NCBI GenBank assembly: GCA_036346355.1
Contig: CM070588.1
Location: forward strand, 558,001-622,000
Source of the DNA: Rhipidocladum racemiflorum
Lineage: Eukaryota > Streptophyta > Magnoliopsida > Poales > Poaceae
Length of the DNA: 64,000 nucleotides
Direction of reading: 5' to 3'
Shown here: positions 1 through 11,402 of the stretch, in pieces
Layout of the letters: each line of letters opens with the position of its first letter
Numbering within the stretch: the stretch's first letter is position 1
Notes under the pieces: generated by a model
What the model saw: only the letters and a program-made list of their open reading frames with translations
Database searches by the model: none
What the model was told of the DNA's origin: nothing
Position numbers and translations under genes: made by a program

Positions 1-103
1 GATGTCTCCTTGTAGAAGCAAAAAATAATTATGTTCTCTAGTATAGTCTCAATTTCTCATATAGTTGTATATTCTATAAAATTTTATTGTAGATTCATAA
101 AAG

Positions 104-484
104 ATGGATAAACAAACTTTACAAAACTATTTATTGAACAATCTTAGTATATGTAGTCCTCGAACCAACGAGAGCACAACTCAACAAAAGAAGCCTCGGA
201 TTGATTGTTATCGAGATGATGTCATTGCCGATCCAACATATCATGTACCAATTGAAGATTATCCCAATAATATTAGAGATCAAATGAGGAGAGCATATTC
301 GTTGAAGGGTCCAACTCGACCATTCGACCGTGTTTTTTCAAAGAAAAAGATAGATTGTTGGAGATCTTTTCAAGAATCATGGTTTAACCTATTTGATTGG
401 TTGGAATATGGTGTGTCAAAGGATGTTGCCTTTATTTATTTTTTATTTTTTGAAAAGATCAGCAAGAGCTCTGCCATTCATTAA
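104..484 (+). pseudogene. hAT-family transposase, TTF-type zinc-finger N-terminal fragment
   Basis: The frame has the look of the TTF zinc-finger region at the N-terminus of plant hAT-like (ZMYM1-like) transposases. Visible motifs are YHVPIEDYP, IRDQMRRAYSLKGP, RPFDRVF and SWFNLFDWLEYGVSKDVAF at residues ~46-110. In the family the last motif is normally followed by a Cys-rich zinc-binding stretch, then the hAT catalytic and dimerisation domains. Here it runs into a hydrophobic tail and stops, so only the start of a transposase is left. The segment directly abuts an antisense LINE fragment, which suggests one interrupted the other. The family call rests on motif memory only; no function is expected. 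Confidence 0.6.
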
Positions 485-499
485 GTAGAAGGGAAAATA

Positions 500-2335
500 G
501 GAAACAAATACATCACGTTCATGCCACATCAGTTATAGCAACCCGTAACTGGAGAGCTTGTTAATGCAAGACCATTTGCACCATCCGATATGAATTTTTT
601 AAAATCATGTTGTTTTGTTCTTTCCATAGATTCTAGAAGGTGTAAATTAGTACCCCAACTAGGTCCTTCCGATGTTGCCTCCCGGTATTTCGACGGATGG
701 AGTCCCACCATTGAGACATAGTGACAGTCATCGCCTCAGGCTATGCCATGCCCATGTATAAATGCATCCAGTGAAAGACCTTCCTCCATACCTGTCTTGT
801 GAAAGGGCACAAAAGGATTAGATGAGTGGCCGATTCTGGTTCAATTCCATAAAAGCACGCAGATTGTGCTATGAGGCCATCCTCTGGTTGCTAGTCTATC
901 TACCATCAGAATTTTGTGTTGAACCAATAACCAAGTGAAGAATTTGCATCTTCCTTCTATTGTTGCCTGCCAGATAGATTTGTAGTCGTGGTCCAGCATG
1001 GAGCCCTAGAACTACATTCGGTAAGCTGTTGTAGGATAGTATTCTCCATTTGATGTCCATTTTCAAATGATATCATCTTGCACCTGTGTGTTGAAGGTAA
1101 CCTGCTGAATGGCCTGCCAAAGAATAACAAATTCATCTAGCTGCATTTGAGTTGTGAGTCTACGCAGTGGCCGGATCCATTTCCTATTAGCTAGTCCGTT
1201 CCACACTATTCAACCTCTTCTCCAGACCATCTTGAAGCAATCCGGCGCCAGCTGCCTTGGAGAGTTTCCATTAAGCCAAGTGTCAGTCCAAAAATTGTTC
1301 CTATCCCCGTTTCCCAAAATGATCGTAGTGCTCGCTTGAAAGAGGCTCCGATCGATGTCGTCACATGGCAGTTCGTGTGTGCCCACGGCCTATGGTGATC
1401 TTTGCAGTTGTACCACAGCCAACGAAGGCGGAGTGCTCATCCTAACCTATCGAAATCTTTTACCCCTAAGCCTCCTAGAGACTTCTGTCTGCAAACCTTG
1501 TTCTAATTCATCAGACAATGTCCTCCTTTGCATTCCTGTTCGCGCCTCCAGATGAATTTTCTTCGAAGCCTATGGATTCTTTTTGATGTCCATCTAGGCA
1601 TAGGAAATACCATCAACTGATATACCGCAAGGGGCATAAGAATAGAATTTGTCAGGACCACATGGCCCACCCTAGAAAACAATCTCCCTTTCCATCCTAT
1701 TAGACGACCTCGCACTTTGTCGATGAGTTGTTGTAGGTCTGCCCTTTTGAGTTTTCCAGGGCGCAGAGGTAGCCCTAAGTACCTGCACGGGAATGTTTTG
1801 CTCTGGGCAGGAAAGTCCTAAAGGACAGTGGTCATATCCAAGATGTCGCATCTTATGGGGTATACTTCACTCTTTTGAATGTTGGTGTTAAGTCCTGTGG
1901 CTCCCTTGAAAATAGCCATGATCTCATGGGTGGCCTTCAGTTCATGCCTATTTGGATTCATGAAGATGGCTGCATCATCCACATAGAAAGAGATGCGTGT
2001 CGTATCTACCCTAGTGGGAATTGGGTCGATGAGCTTATCATGAACTGCCTTGGTAACTAGTCAATGCAACAGATCCATGACGATGGTGAAGAGCATGGGA
2101 GATAGAGGATCCCCCTAGCAAAGTCCTCTCCTGTGTATAATTGCCTATCCAGGTATGCCATTGAGCGTGATGCATGAGGATGACGTGGGCAGAATCATTG
2201 AGATCCAATCCCTCCAACGCTGCCCAAATCCAACGTGTTGTAGTAGCTCTAAAAGGTATTCCCAGCTGCCTAATCGAAAGCCTTGGCTATATCTAGTTTG
2301 TTGAAGTGAGTCAAGCTACCTCAATGTGGATTAGG
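500..2335 (-). pseudogene. LINE (L1-type non-LTR retrotransposon) reverse-transcriptase fragment
   Basis: Read on the minus strand, broken frames carry non-LTR reverse-transcriptase blocks in the right order. KLDIAKAFD (motif A) is near 2276-2299. A QGDPLSPMLF-like block with one stop is near 2085-2145. The catalytic FYVDDAAIF is near 1968-1990, with the YVDD codons at 1974-1985. The downstream block GWKGRLFSRVGHVVLTNSIL falls at 1503-1715. Stops and frameshifts separate the pieces. The endonuclease and gag-like ORF1 are missing, so this is a dead internal/3' fragment. Its 5' side abuts a copia LTR near 2336. The RT identity is strong; the outer limits are approximate. Confidence 0.85.
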
Positions 2336-2642
2336 GGAGATCAGCAAGTCTCCGAACACCACGGGATAAATCTTGTGTCTCCAAATTGTGGTTTGCATAT
2401 TTGTCTCAAATTTGTTTAATTTGCTTCACTAGTTTTCTTAAGTTGAACTCTAGCTAAAATCAATCTACATTCTTAGTGGTAGCTTTTGTTGGTACACTCT
2501 AGTGAGACATAGAATTTTTAGGCCTTGATTGCAAACTCTATTGCTCCTAGTTTCAATTAGTTATTTATTGCAATTAGAGCCAAAAAAATTTTATAACCTC
2601 CTATTCACCTCCCCTCTAGTCGGTTATCCTTGACCCTACAAG

Positions 2643-2654
2643 TGGTATCAAAGC
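2643..2654 (+). promoter_or_regulatory. Primer-binding site of the copia fragment
   Basis: TGGTATCAAAGC two bases after the LTR end differs by one base from the initiator-tRNA-Met complement TGGTATCAGAGC used by most plant LTR retrotransposons. It fixes the LTR end at 2640. Confidence 0.75.
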
Positions 2655-2696
2655 TTGGTCTCTCAACATTAGACTTTACTGTATAGAGAGAAAAGG

Positions 2697-5045
2697 ATGG
2701 CTAGTGAGGGTGTATCCATAGGAAAGGCATCGTTCTTTGATGGCACAAATTATGCTTATTGGAAAATCCGTATGACGGTTTATGTCAAGGCCATGAGCCC
2801 TAGCATATGGAGAATTGTAAATGAAGGTTTCGTCGCATTGCTTGATGATGACGAACGAAACATTCATCTCAATGCTCAAGCAATAAATGCTTTATTTGGT
2901 GCTTTGAACGCGGATGAATTCAATCGCATGAGCAATCTTGAAACCGCTCATGAGATTTGGAAAACCCTCTACGAGATTCATGAGGGAACATCCATGGTCA
3001 GAGAAGCAAAACTACATATGCAAATGATCAAATATGAGAGTTTTATTATGTTACCTTATGAAAACATCACTAAGATGTATTCACGTCTAAACAAGATAGT
3101 AAATGAGTTTAAGGGCCTTGGGGGGGGTCCACTAACCGATCTTGATATTGTTCGCAAGATGCTTAGAGCTCTTCCGGAGAAGTATGATACCTTGGTGATA
3201 TTTTTCCTCAACTCACCCGAGTTGACGAGATTAACACCAACCGGACTCTTGGACAACCTCATCATGAATGAGTTGTACAAGAAGGACAAGGAGGAGCTCT
3301 TGGAGCAACATTCATCAAAGAGAATATTGCTTTCAAGGCAAAAGCGGAATCAAGTGAAGACACGCTTGATGAGTCCGAAAGTGACACTGAAGAAGAAATG
3401 ACGCTACTAGTGAGGAGAATGAAAAGATTCATGAAGAGACGCCCAAGCTCAAGCCTTCCTCAAAAATTCAAGAAGGAACACTTTAGCAAACAACGGTTTG
3501 CAAACATTCATTGCTTCGAGTGTCATGAGAAGGGACACTTCACTTCTCATTGTCCAAAGAAGAAAGAAAAGGACGACAAAGGAAAATCATTCAAAAAGAA
3601 GAAGTTTGAAGGAAAGAAGAAGCTATTCAAAAGGCTCCATAAAGACGGCAAGGGTGAAGCTCACATAGGTGAATGGGACTCCGAAGAAGAATATTCGGAT
3701 TTCGATTCTTTCGACGAGGATACTTCATCTATGAAGAAAAGCCTTGTCGGTATCGCGATTAGGGAAGCATCATCACCCATTCGTCACTCCTCTTTGTCTT
3801 ATGGCAAAGGGAGAAAAGGTAAAGTCTAATAACGATGATGATCCCTCATATGAAGAACTCTTCGATGTGCTTGTTGATTTGAATTATTATGTTGGCAAGG
3901 AGAAGGCAAAACATAAAGCATTAAGAAAAGAATTTTCCTCTCTTAAGAATTCTTATGATGAGCTTAAAATAGCACATGAATCTCTTCTTTCCAACAATGA
4001 TTATAAATCAACAATGGATATAGGAGTCTCATGTGATCTAGTTGATGCTATGTCTAGAATAGACAATTGTTCTTGTTCTATCCCTAAATCTAGCATAGCC
4101 ACTTCTTGCGGTGATCTATTGTCTATTCCTTTTAGTTCTCATTCTTGCTCATACTCTATTGAAAATGATCATAACTTGGTTGTTGAGAATATTGAGCTCA
4201 AAAAGGAAATCACCAAGTTGAGTAAGGGCTTGGACAAGTGCTTCAAAGGTAAGAAAACACTTATAAAATATTGGGGAGTCAACGTTGCTCATACAATAAA
4301 GAAGGACTAGGATACGCCCACAAGAAAGGTAAAAAGATGAGCAACAAGGCCCCAAGGTTTGTCAAACCAAACGGGAATTTTTGCTATAAGTGTCACGATA
4401 TGGGACACTTGGCAAATGATTGCCCGTTGGGTAAAGGTCCAAAGAATAATGTTTATGATTCTTGTTATATTTTGAAGAAAAATAGAAATGGTAGAGTAGT
4501 AGCTAAATTTGTTGGCACGCCTATACTCGGTAGTAAAAAGAATGCCATTTGGGTGCTCAAATCTTTAGTTACTAACCTCCAAGGACCCAAACAAATTTGG
4601 GTACCTAAAAGAGTTTGATTTCTTTTGTAGGTGAACTACAAAACCGGTGGACGGCATTGGGTCTTGGATAGTGGATGCACGCAACACATGACTGGTGATC
4701 GGAAAAATGTTTACCTTATTTGAAAATGGTAGTGCAGGCCACGACAAGATCACCTTTGGGGATACTAGCAAATGAAAGGTATTAGGTTTAGGTAAAATCG
4801 CTATTTCCAATTATCTTTCCATTTCTAATGTTTCCTAGAGACATTGAACTTTAATTTGCTATCCGTTGCACAAATTTGTGATCTTGGTCTCATTTATTCA
4901 TTTTCTTGAAATGGAGTTGAAATTACTAAAGAAAATGACAAATCTTTGGTTTGTAAAGGTTTTCGTTTTGGGAATCTCTTCCTAGTTGACTTCACCTCGA
5001 ATGAGTCTTATCTTCAAACATGCTTGATAGCAAAAACATACTTAT
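2697..5045 (+). pseudogene. copia gag-protease polyprotein, frameshifted
   Basis: Translation starts at the ATG at 2697 with a gag core (FDGTNYAYWKIRM, WRIVNEGF). It passes through several frames: 2697-3401, 3398-3829, 3744-4310 and 4271-4618. Two CCHC zinc knuckles are visible, CFECHEKGHFTSHC near 3511-3552 and CYKCHDMGHLANDC near 4382-4423. A Lys-rich linker and a helical, Glu/Lys-rich segment lie between them. The protease signature HWVLDSGCTQHMTG starts near 4650 and NLLSVAQICDLG follows near 4855. In living elements gag packages the RNA and the DSG-type protease cuts the polyprotein. Frameshifts and the missing pol make this copy inactive. Confidence 0.8.
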
Positions 5046-5395
5046 TTTCTTCTTCTTCTTTGCTGTTTTGTTCCCATCCTTTCCAGTGATGGACGTCGCT
5101 GGCAAGGGTAATTATCCGGTAATTGCAATGTGATATTCAAGCAGGGATCGATGCGGCAAAACAACCTTGTGTTTATGGGAATTAATATTGCTCGAGCTCG
5201 ATGTGTTTATTCGCAGCTAGCATAGCAATTAACGACGTGCGTACGTAGGGATCGATCGAGTCCGGCCGATGCTGCCAGCTTAATTAGTATAGCAAGCTGC
5301 TATCATCGATGGGACACTGACAAACGAGCAGTGCAAATCAGATCGATCGGATTTACCGCGGCGTGTTAAACTAAGTTCCTTTTAGTTTACAAGAC
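5046..5395. other. Unassigned intergenic sequence
   Basis: No coding frame, repeat pair or RNA gene is recognisable here. It lies between the broken copia end and the first Tourist-like MITE. Confidence 0.6.
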
Positions 5396-5398
5396 TAA

Positions 5399-5663
5399 GG
5401 CCCCGTTTGGCAATTTGGAATCGAGCTGTTTCTAATAGAATCTGAGAGAAACTCAGCCAAACGGGCTAAAACTCGGAACGATTCTCCTTTTTCCACACCG
5501 TGGTTGAATCACCCTCAACCCCATTTCACTAGTTTGTACTACAATCTGGAACCGTACCAAACGGTTTGCAGAAAGTGATTCTGATTCTACTTAAAATGTT
5601 TCTACCAAGAATCTGGAACCGTTTTCGTTTCTACTAGAATCTGGAACCGTACCAAACAGGGCC
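5399..5663. mobile_element. Tourist-like MITE (PIF/Harbinger type), copy 1
   Basis: A 265-bp element with inverted ends GGCCCCGTTTGG and CCAAACAGGGCC, flanked by TAA at 5396-5398 and 5664-5666. The 3-bp TAA duplication is typical of PIF/Harbinger MITEs. The same family recurs as a dimer at 25689-26218 (shared blocks such as GGAACCGTACCAAAC and TTCTACTAGAATCTGG). Confidence 0.8.
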
Positions 5664-5687
5664 TAAGTTGGTAATTAATACTGGTAC

Positions 5688-5795
5688 TAATCCCTTGGAG
5701 TTTTCTGCTGCATGCAAACATAGGTAGGTGTGCAAATTAAGGCGTTAAAATACACGCATTTATGTTTGTCTTGCATTGCCGGCCGGCCACTTGGT
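5688..5795. repeat. Direct repeat L1, first copy
   Basis: The block from TACTAATCCCTTGGAGTTTTCT through TTGCATTGCCGGCC recurs almost unchanged at 6702-6812, about 1 kb away in the same orientation. MITE-rich DNA lies between the two copies. Confidence 0.75.
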
Positions 5796-6159
5796 CTTTC
5801 TTCCGATTAAAATACATGCTCCCACCGTTTCCTGAATATATAACGTCTTACGATTTTGCATTTTAACGTAGAAATGATTAAATCGTCGCTATTTTATTTA
5901 TTGTTTTTGGATAGTGTGTTACTTTAATCCGCGGTAATAAATAACATTGGGAAGGGATATGTAAAAAAAGTTAAAAATTGTCTCGACATTGTACGTAGAA
6001 TAATATGTATTTGGAAATAAAATTTGAAAGCTCGAATAACATGTATTCAGGAACGGAAAAAGTAGGCCGAATAACATGTATTTAGGAATGGAAAAAGTAG
6101 GCCGAATAATATGTATATATGTATATATATATATATAGGATGGCGGAATAGGACACCAT
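5796..6159. other. AT-rich unassigned sequence with short internal repeats
   Basis: No gene. A ~40-bp phrase ending in GGAAAAAGTAGGCCGAATAA is repeated at ~6050-6110, followed by a short TATATA run at ~6116-6136. Confidence 0.5.
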
Positions 6160-6265
6160 AGTGCCTGGACACCATGATTTCAAATGCGCAAATTCACACC
6201 AAATTCGATATATATATATATATTTTTTTCAAAAAATTCAGTTTTAGGGTATATACCCACCTTTT
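6160..6265. repeat. Direct repeat L2, first copy
   Basis: The block around CACCATGATTTCAAATGCGC and AGGGTATATACCCA recurs at 6820-6905 in the same order and orientation. The first copy has an extra TA-rich stretch. Together with L1 this suggests one segment was duplicated and then interrupted. Confidence 0.6.
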
Positions 6266-6351
6266 AGTTTATAAAACTAAGTACACGTGAGGGGAAAAAA
6301 GTGCGTTTGTGCTGATTCGTGCTTTTTGTCTGTACTTAGTAATTAATACTA

Positions 6352-6699
6352 CTCTCACTTTCTCACAAAGAATACATTTCTAGTATTCAAAATTTGTCCC
6401 ACAAAGAGTGCATCTTTAATCTGTATGGCCCACCCAAAGCCCAATAATTCTCATAACTCCACTCCAAGATTTGAAAAATTTTAGCTCCTTTGCATACTTA
6501 GTGACTTGGCGTGGAGTAATATCCCACTAATCTTCTGCATGCAGAGCTATAAATGTATGCATGCACATTTAAGTGCTGGTGGAAACAAAAACACCAGCAC
6601 GTTTATGCATGGAGTAATGAGGGTCACATTAGTCATTTACCTTGCACACTAATTTGTCTTAAAAAAACTAGAAATACACTCTTTGTGGGACGGAGGGAG
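6352..6699. mobile_element. Stowaway-like MITE
   Basis: The right end GTGGGACGGAGGGAG pairs with a diverged left end CTCTCACTTTCTCAC; the inner ends AAAGAATACATTTCTAG and CTAGAAATACACTCTTT also match inverted. TA flanks both sides (6350-6351 and 6700-6701), the Tc1/mariner target duplication. Confidence 0.7.
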
Positions 6700-6701
6700 T
6701 A

Positions 6702-6812
6702 GTACTAATTCCTTGGAGTTTTCTAATGCAAACCTAGGTAGGTGTGCAAATTAAGGCGTAGCACTGGAATTAACCCACGCATATATGTTTGTCTTGCATT
6801 GCCGGCCGGGCC
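6702..6812. repeat. Direct repeat L1, second copy
   Basis: Second copy of the 5688-5795 block, beginning directly at the edge of the Stowaway-like MITE. It differs by small indels. Confidence 0.75.
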
Positions 6813-6819
6813 GGCCGGC

Positions 6820-6905
6820 ATAGGCACCATGATTTTAAATGTGCAAATTCACGTTAAATTCGTTATACTTTTCAAAAAATTCAATTTTAGGGTATATACC
6901 CATCT
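6820..6905. repeat. Direct repeat L2, second copy
   Basis: Second copy of the 6160-6265 block, without the TA-rich expansion. Confidence 0.6.
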
Positions 6906-7197
6906 ATTACAATTCAAATAAAACACGTACCTTTAAAAAAATATACTCTAATTCGAAGATTTGAACGAATTTAGAACCCATGCAGGCCATTTAAGTTAAG
7001 TAGAGCCTGCTGCTGGTTACAGCATTGTCATAGTACTGTATCCCATTTGGAGCGTCGTCCGTCCTGGCCTGGAAAATTACTCATTTGTTAGTTCGTGGCA
7101 ATTCTTTTCAGATGCAGGCCATTTAGGCCATTCAGATGCTTGCTTTGCTTGCGAACAGGCGGCAATACACATATACTTATATATGTCCAGGATGTTG
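6906..7197. other. Unassigned intergenic sequence
   Basis: No gene or repeat recognised. A short phrase containing GCAGGCCATTTA is repeated at ~6981 and ~7113. Confidence 0.5.
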
Positions 7198-7205
7198 TTG
7201 ATGAG

Positions 7206-7632
7206 TAGGGCTGTAAAAAAAAGCTCGAGCTTGCGAGCTACTCGAGTTCGGCTCGGTTTAGGTCCGATTCGAGCTCTAAACGAGCCGAACTCGAGCTCGA
7301 TCTCGAGCTCGCGAGCTTCACCGAGCCGAGCTCGAATAGCTCGCGAGCCTACTCGAGCTTGGATCGAGCTTCCGTGAACCGAACTTTCTCGAGTTTGTTA
7401 TCGAGCTTACTTGAGCCGAACTTACTCGAGCTTGTTACCGAGCCTACCATATTCACCGAATTTACTCGAGCCTACAGAGCTTATTCGAGCTTATCAGCTT
7501 ACTCGAGCCGAGCTCGAGCCTACTCGAGCTTGGACCGAGCCGAGCTCGAGCCTGGATCTAGGCTCGGACCCCAACTCGAGCTCGAGCCTGACAGCCCCAG
7601 GCCCGCTCGAATTCGGCCCGTTTACAGCCCTA
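7206..7632. mobile_element. hAT-type MITE built of GAGCTCGAGC sub-repeats
   Basis: A 427-bp element with perfect 12-bp inverted ends TAGGGCTGTAAA/TTTACAGCCCTA and a perfect 8-bp target duplication TTGATGAG (7198-7205 and 7633-7640). The interior consists of many CTCGAGC/GAGCTCG motifs in both orientations. The 8-bp duplication and TAGGG ends fit non-autonomous hAT elements. Open frames inside it are a by-product of the repeat. Confidence 0.9.
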
Positions 7633-7726
7633 TTGATGAGTCATGAACGTCATCCTGCAGGTTGTTGTATGTACAGTGCAAGCCAAAATTGAGTACAGGA
7701 TGTTGAGGAGATGTGTTTACTATACT

Positions 7727-7849
7727 GTGTTGAATAAATGTTGGGCAAGTCGTAGTTGAGACAGAATTACTCAGCAAGTTAGAGTTGTGTCAAAAACTAG
7801 AGCTAGTAGATGTTACAAGATTAATAGGGTGAATGTTAGAGTTAATCTT
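7727..7849 (+). mobile_element. LTR-like remnant, left part, interrupted by the solo LTR
   Basis: When the 7850-11264 element and one TSD copy are removed, this joins 11270-11402 to give an LTR-like sequence starting TGTTGAATAAATG. It carries a TATA-like ACTATATAACTAAGG near 11340 and ends near AAAGATAACA. It is likely an old copia-type LTR used as target site; no internal region is present. Confidence 0.4.
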
Positions 7850-8135
7850 TGTCGGGACCCGAATTTGCAAATCCGGACCCTCTGTGTATTCAGCACTAGT
7901 CCAAGAACGCGCTAGTGCACACAGTCTTAACATCGGTAAATATCACAATCATACCACTCGATACTAATAAAGTACTTTAATTAAATAGTCAAACTGGTTA
8001 CTCAACCTTATGGTCAAGTTACAAATATACGCCACGCAGGGCGAAACTTATTAAGAGAGAAATAATAGCAGCGGAAAATAAGATAACTTCGTGGCGCCAT
8101 CCAGTATACCACAGGCAACTGACTGGGCTCGCTCC

Positions 8136-8194
8136 CTAAGTAGACGGTTCCTCTTGGAGCTCCTCCTCCAAAGCTGGTGTAGTCTCCTCTTCAA
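8136..8194 (-). other. Candidate LTR exon b (solo LTR A)
   Basis: After an AG at 8196-8195 the minus strand reads VEEETTPALEEELQEEPST then TAG. The 3' LTR copy at 54690-54748 has the same text with one D/E change. See the finding on LTR-embedded exons. Confidence 0.45.
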
Positions 8195-9383
8195 CTGGTG
8201 TTGTATTGTGGCAAGGGTGAGTACTTGGTACTCAGCAAGTCATGCACAGAATGCAACTAATATACTACATGCATGGCTTGATACAAAGGAGTAGCTCAAG
8301 GTGTATTTGCAGTAAAATAGCATTTGACAAGTAGCATAAGTAGATTCGAAAGCAGTAGAAACAAGTATAACGTAAATAACCTTTCCAAAAGTTTAATCAA
8401 CATCCCTCCCATTCCTAAACCACATTTCCATCAACATCATTATTTAACCAAACCCAACCTTTCCAGTTCAAGTTATTTTCAAGAAAGTCTAACCCTTAAC
8501 TGTAATTCCCGAGCGATGTCCAATACCGCGGACACGGCTATTCGAATAGATTTTACACTCTGCAGAGGTTATGCACTTTACCCACAAGATACAATCAAAC
8601 ACCACAAAGGCGAGTTCCCGTAACAAAGTCTTTCGGAAACTTCTAACAATACAAGTGGTCCTCCCCGGTTGTTGCACACTAACCCTTCCCTTAGCTAAGG
8701 CGAAGTTTAGGCCAACCAACCGTTAGATGGGTACCGGTCAGCAGCCCCAGACGCACCCGCATAACTTACACAAAGGGTGTAGTTGACCTCTTGAGGTCCC
8801 ACAGTGCGTTATTAGCAACTTAATCAACTAGGTCCGTCCCATTACGTACATGTGGTTGCAAGATTGACTCGATTCAAAGGCTTGCAAGGTGAAGTCCTTA
8901 GGGTGACCAGGGCAAGACTACCCGAAGAACCAAACCAACATTCCCAATGCCACAACTGGCCCACCTGATCATTCTTGCCACATGCCCCGGTCGAAAACTA
9001 TTTATCAAGCCCCAGTTGATTACCATGCACCACGTGCCATCAACTTCACGTGATGCCTTTCCAAATCAAGTTTAATATATCATTAAGTCAATATTAACAT
9101 TTGATTGTCCAAAATCATGTTATGAGCACGTAGCAGGTCTAAGCAATAAACTACAACGATCTAAATTCCCATGTTGGCAATTTAGTAATGTCCAACTAGT
9201 AAACCACAACTAGGGTGACAAGGGGTCATGGCACATATTTAATTAATCAAGGTGTCATACAGCAATTTGGCATTTATCTAATTCCCATAATTAAATAAAG
9301 TATTTTCTAATTAAACTAGCATGCAATAGATTAAATCAAAATAGGTTTCAAAATAGGATCAACATGGTCAAAGCACAACTTGC

Positions 9384-9462
9384 CTTCAAAAGTACTTGTT
9401 CTTGGTCCCGAAATGCTCCTGGTCAACAATTCTCCTTCGAATCCTTCCAAAGACTTCAACGT
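9384..9462 (-). other. Candidate LTR exon a (solo LTR A)
   Basis: Bounded by TAG|ACGTTGAAG upstream and GAAG|GCAAGT downstream, like the copies at 53419-53499 and 48078-48140. This copy is 79 nt rather than 81, so its frame is shifted. Confidence 0.45.
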
Positions 9463-10658
9463 CTACTCGTAAAGCGTGCAAATAGCAATACACGAATAAA
9501 CACTAGGCAAAAGTGTCCAAACATCCAAATAAAATCCATAAACAGAGAGAACATAATTTTATGAATTTTTAGGAATTGGAATCGCTCAAATCGGAGTTAA
9601 AACACAAGAGTTATGATTATTTAAAGTTTAAATAATCAATTAAATAATATTACAGAGAACAACTTTAGTCCAAAAATTAAATAAAATTCATATTTGAGTA
9701 GATCTGAATTTTATGAATTTTTAGAAATTTGAATGGTTCAAATCGGAGTTAAAATGCAAAAGTTATAAGCGTTTGAAGTTTTGAAATTCAAATCAATTAT
9801 TAAACCGAATTATTAAATCATTTTCTTTTTCGGAAATTATTTATTGCGTCAGCAGTGACACGTGGCAGCCTCTGATTGGTCTGCCGACGTCAGCCGGTTC
9901 ATGGACGTGGTCCATGGTTTGGCTCGGGTCTACCGTGGACTCGGTCCACGGCCATGGCCATCGACATGTGGGTCCCACTGTCGGGCTGGTCTCACGCGAC
10001 GCGTGGTCAGCCGACGCGTGGGCCTCTCGACACGCGGGTCCCGCTGCGGTCGAGACACGCTCACCACGCGCGTGGGCGCGGCTAGGCACACGTGGCACAA
10101 TCTCGGCTGTTGATTTGAAAATCAACGGCCCAGATTAGATCTGGTTATCACGCGTTTGGGTTAACGCGGTCAATCCACGCCGTTGGATCCAGATCTAACG
10201 GTCCAGAATGGATCCGACCCCTAACACTAGATCTAATCTACACCGTTCGATCCCGATCTAACGGTTAGGATCTAACCTAGCTCTAACGGCGTTAGGGCGC
10301 ACGTGGAACTCACCGTAGCAGTCGGATCCGGATTGGACGGCGGAGGAAGCTCGAAGTCGATGATGGCGGCGCGGCGGAGCTGGTTCACCGAGGTCGGGGA
10401 AGGCGACCAACGCGACGGCGTTCTGGGGCTGCTCCGACGAAGTGAAAGGCCCCCTCGGGTGCGCCTTGGCCGGACGGTTCCGGAACCAGGCTCAGACGCG
10501 ACGGAGGACGACGAACGACGTCGGAAACAAAGGAAAACCACGGCGGCTACTCCACGAACTCCGGCGAGCGATTGCGGAAAACTAGCGGCGGCTCGGGCGG
10601 AAAGAATCAAGGCAAACGGTGCGCAAGCCAACGGGGAACACGGCACCGGGGTCAAGGT

Positions 10659-10666
10659 CTTAAATA
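10659..10666 (-). promoter_or_regulatory. LTR promoter TATA box (family A)
   Basis: TATTTAAG on the minus strand stands upstream of a candidate first-exon donor TACG|GTGAGT at 10314/10313. The same octamer occurs at the matching place in the family B LTR (49756-49763). Confidence 0.5.
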
Positions 10667-11269
10667 CCGCCTCGGCGTGCGTGAAATCCGCAAACCCTAA
10701 CGAACTCGGGGCGGAGCGGCGGCGCAGCTCGTGTCCGAGTCGGGCTCGGAGACGACGATGACGTGGCGCAACGCGGGCCGTTGGATCGAGATCCAACGGT
10801 CGCGTCTTGAGGTTCGGGCCGCGGCTTTCGGGTGACGTGGCCTGATCTCGATCGTTGGATCTTGATCCAATGGTCGAGGGGTTAGGGCTCGGGCGACTTG
10901 GTTCGGCCTGACCGTGGCTCAGGTCGGACTCGAACTCAAGTCTGACTCGGGCTCGGTCGCTTGAACAGTAACCGACCCGATTCGATTTTCCAGCGATTTA
11001 ATATTCAAAATAATTCTCAGTAATTCATTTAATTCAAGAAAAATAGCAAAATACTCAGAAAAATTCTGGAAAATATTTTAGGGCATTTGGGACTCAAATA
11101 AAATATTTCCAACAAAACTTTATTTGAAAATTTAATTTCTTTAATTATTTCAATATGGAATAAATTCAAATTAAATCCAAATAAATTCCAGAAAATTCCA
11201 AAATTCACAAATGTGCAAAATAATATTTAATTTCATGAAAAGCAAAAAAAATTGGGGTGTTACAATCTT

Positions 11270-11402
11270 GTAACCTAGTCGAATTCTGAACGGAGTCGAA
11301 TTCGAATAGAATTTGTTTCCTAGTAGGTTAATAATAGTACTACTATATAACTAAGGCACTAGTTTCTTGCAAGCAATGAGAAAATAAGAGAAAGATAACA
11401 AA
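11270..11402 (+). mobile_element. LTR-like remnant, right part
   Basis: Continuation of the 7727-7849 remnant across the solo LTR. Contains the TATA-like ACTATATAACTAAGG. Confidence 0.4.

Larger units (their letters stand above)
2336..5045 (+). mobile_element. Ty1/copia retrotransposon fragment (SIRE/Maximus-like), LTR end to protease
   Basis: The fragment holds, in order, the 3' part of an LTR ending at 2640 (...CCCTACA), a tRNA-Met primer-binding site, a gag region and the aspartic protease start. It breaks off at about 5045, just before the integrase zinc finger would begin. Long gag with a coiled-coil and zinc knuckles, and the ACCTCCTATTCACC-type LTR end, fit the SIRE lineage of grasses. 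Reverse transcriptase, RNase H and the 3' LTR are absent. The LTR 5' boundary is uncertain because it abuts LINE sequence. Confidence 0.75.
7850..11264 (-). mobile_element. Solo LTR of Tekay-like gypsy family A
   Basis: A 3,415-bp LTR read on the minus strand. It begins TGTAACACCCCAA (right edge) and ends ...GGTCCCGACA (left edge), with a perfect 5-bp target duplication ATCTT at 7845-7849 and 11265-11269. It matches the LTR at 51513-55034 along its length, including the ends and the GC-rich block. No internal sequence is present, so it is a solo LTR left by LTR-LTR recombination. The GC-rich frames at 10272-10796 lie inside it and are not host genes. Confidence 0.93.

Noticed and set aside
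7359..7692. Overlapping 93-95-codon frames
   Set aside because: They are translations of CTCGAGC sub-repeats inside the hAT MITE.
10272..10796. 174-codon minus-strand and overlapping 152-codon plus-strand frames
   Set aside because: Both lie in the GC-rich part of the solo gypsy LTR, overlap on opposite strands and have no domain.
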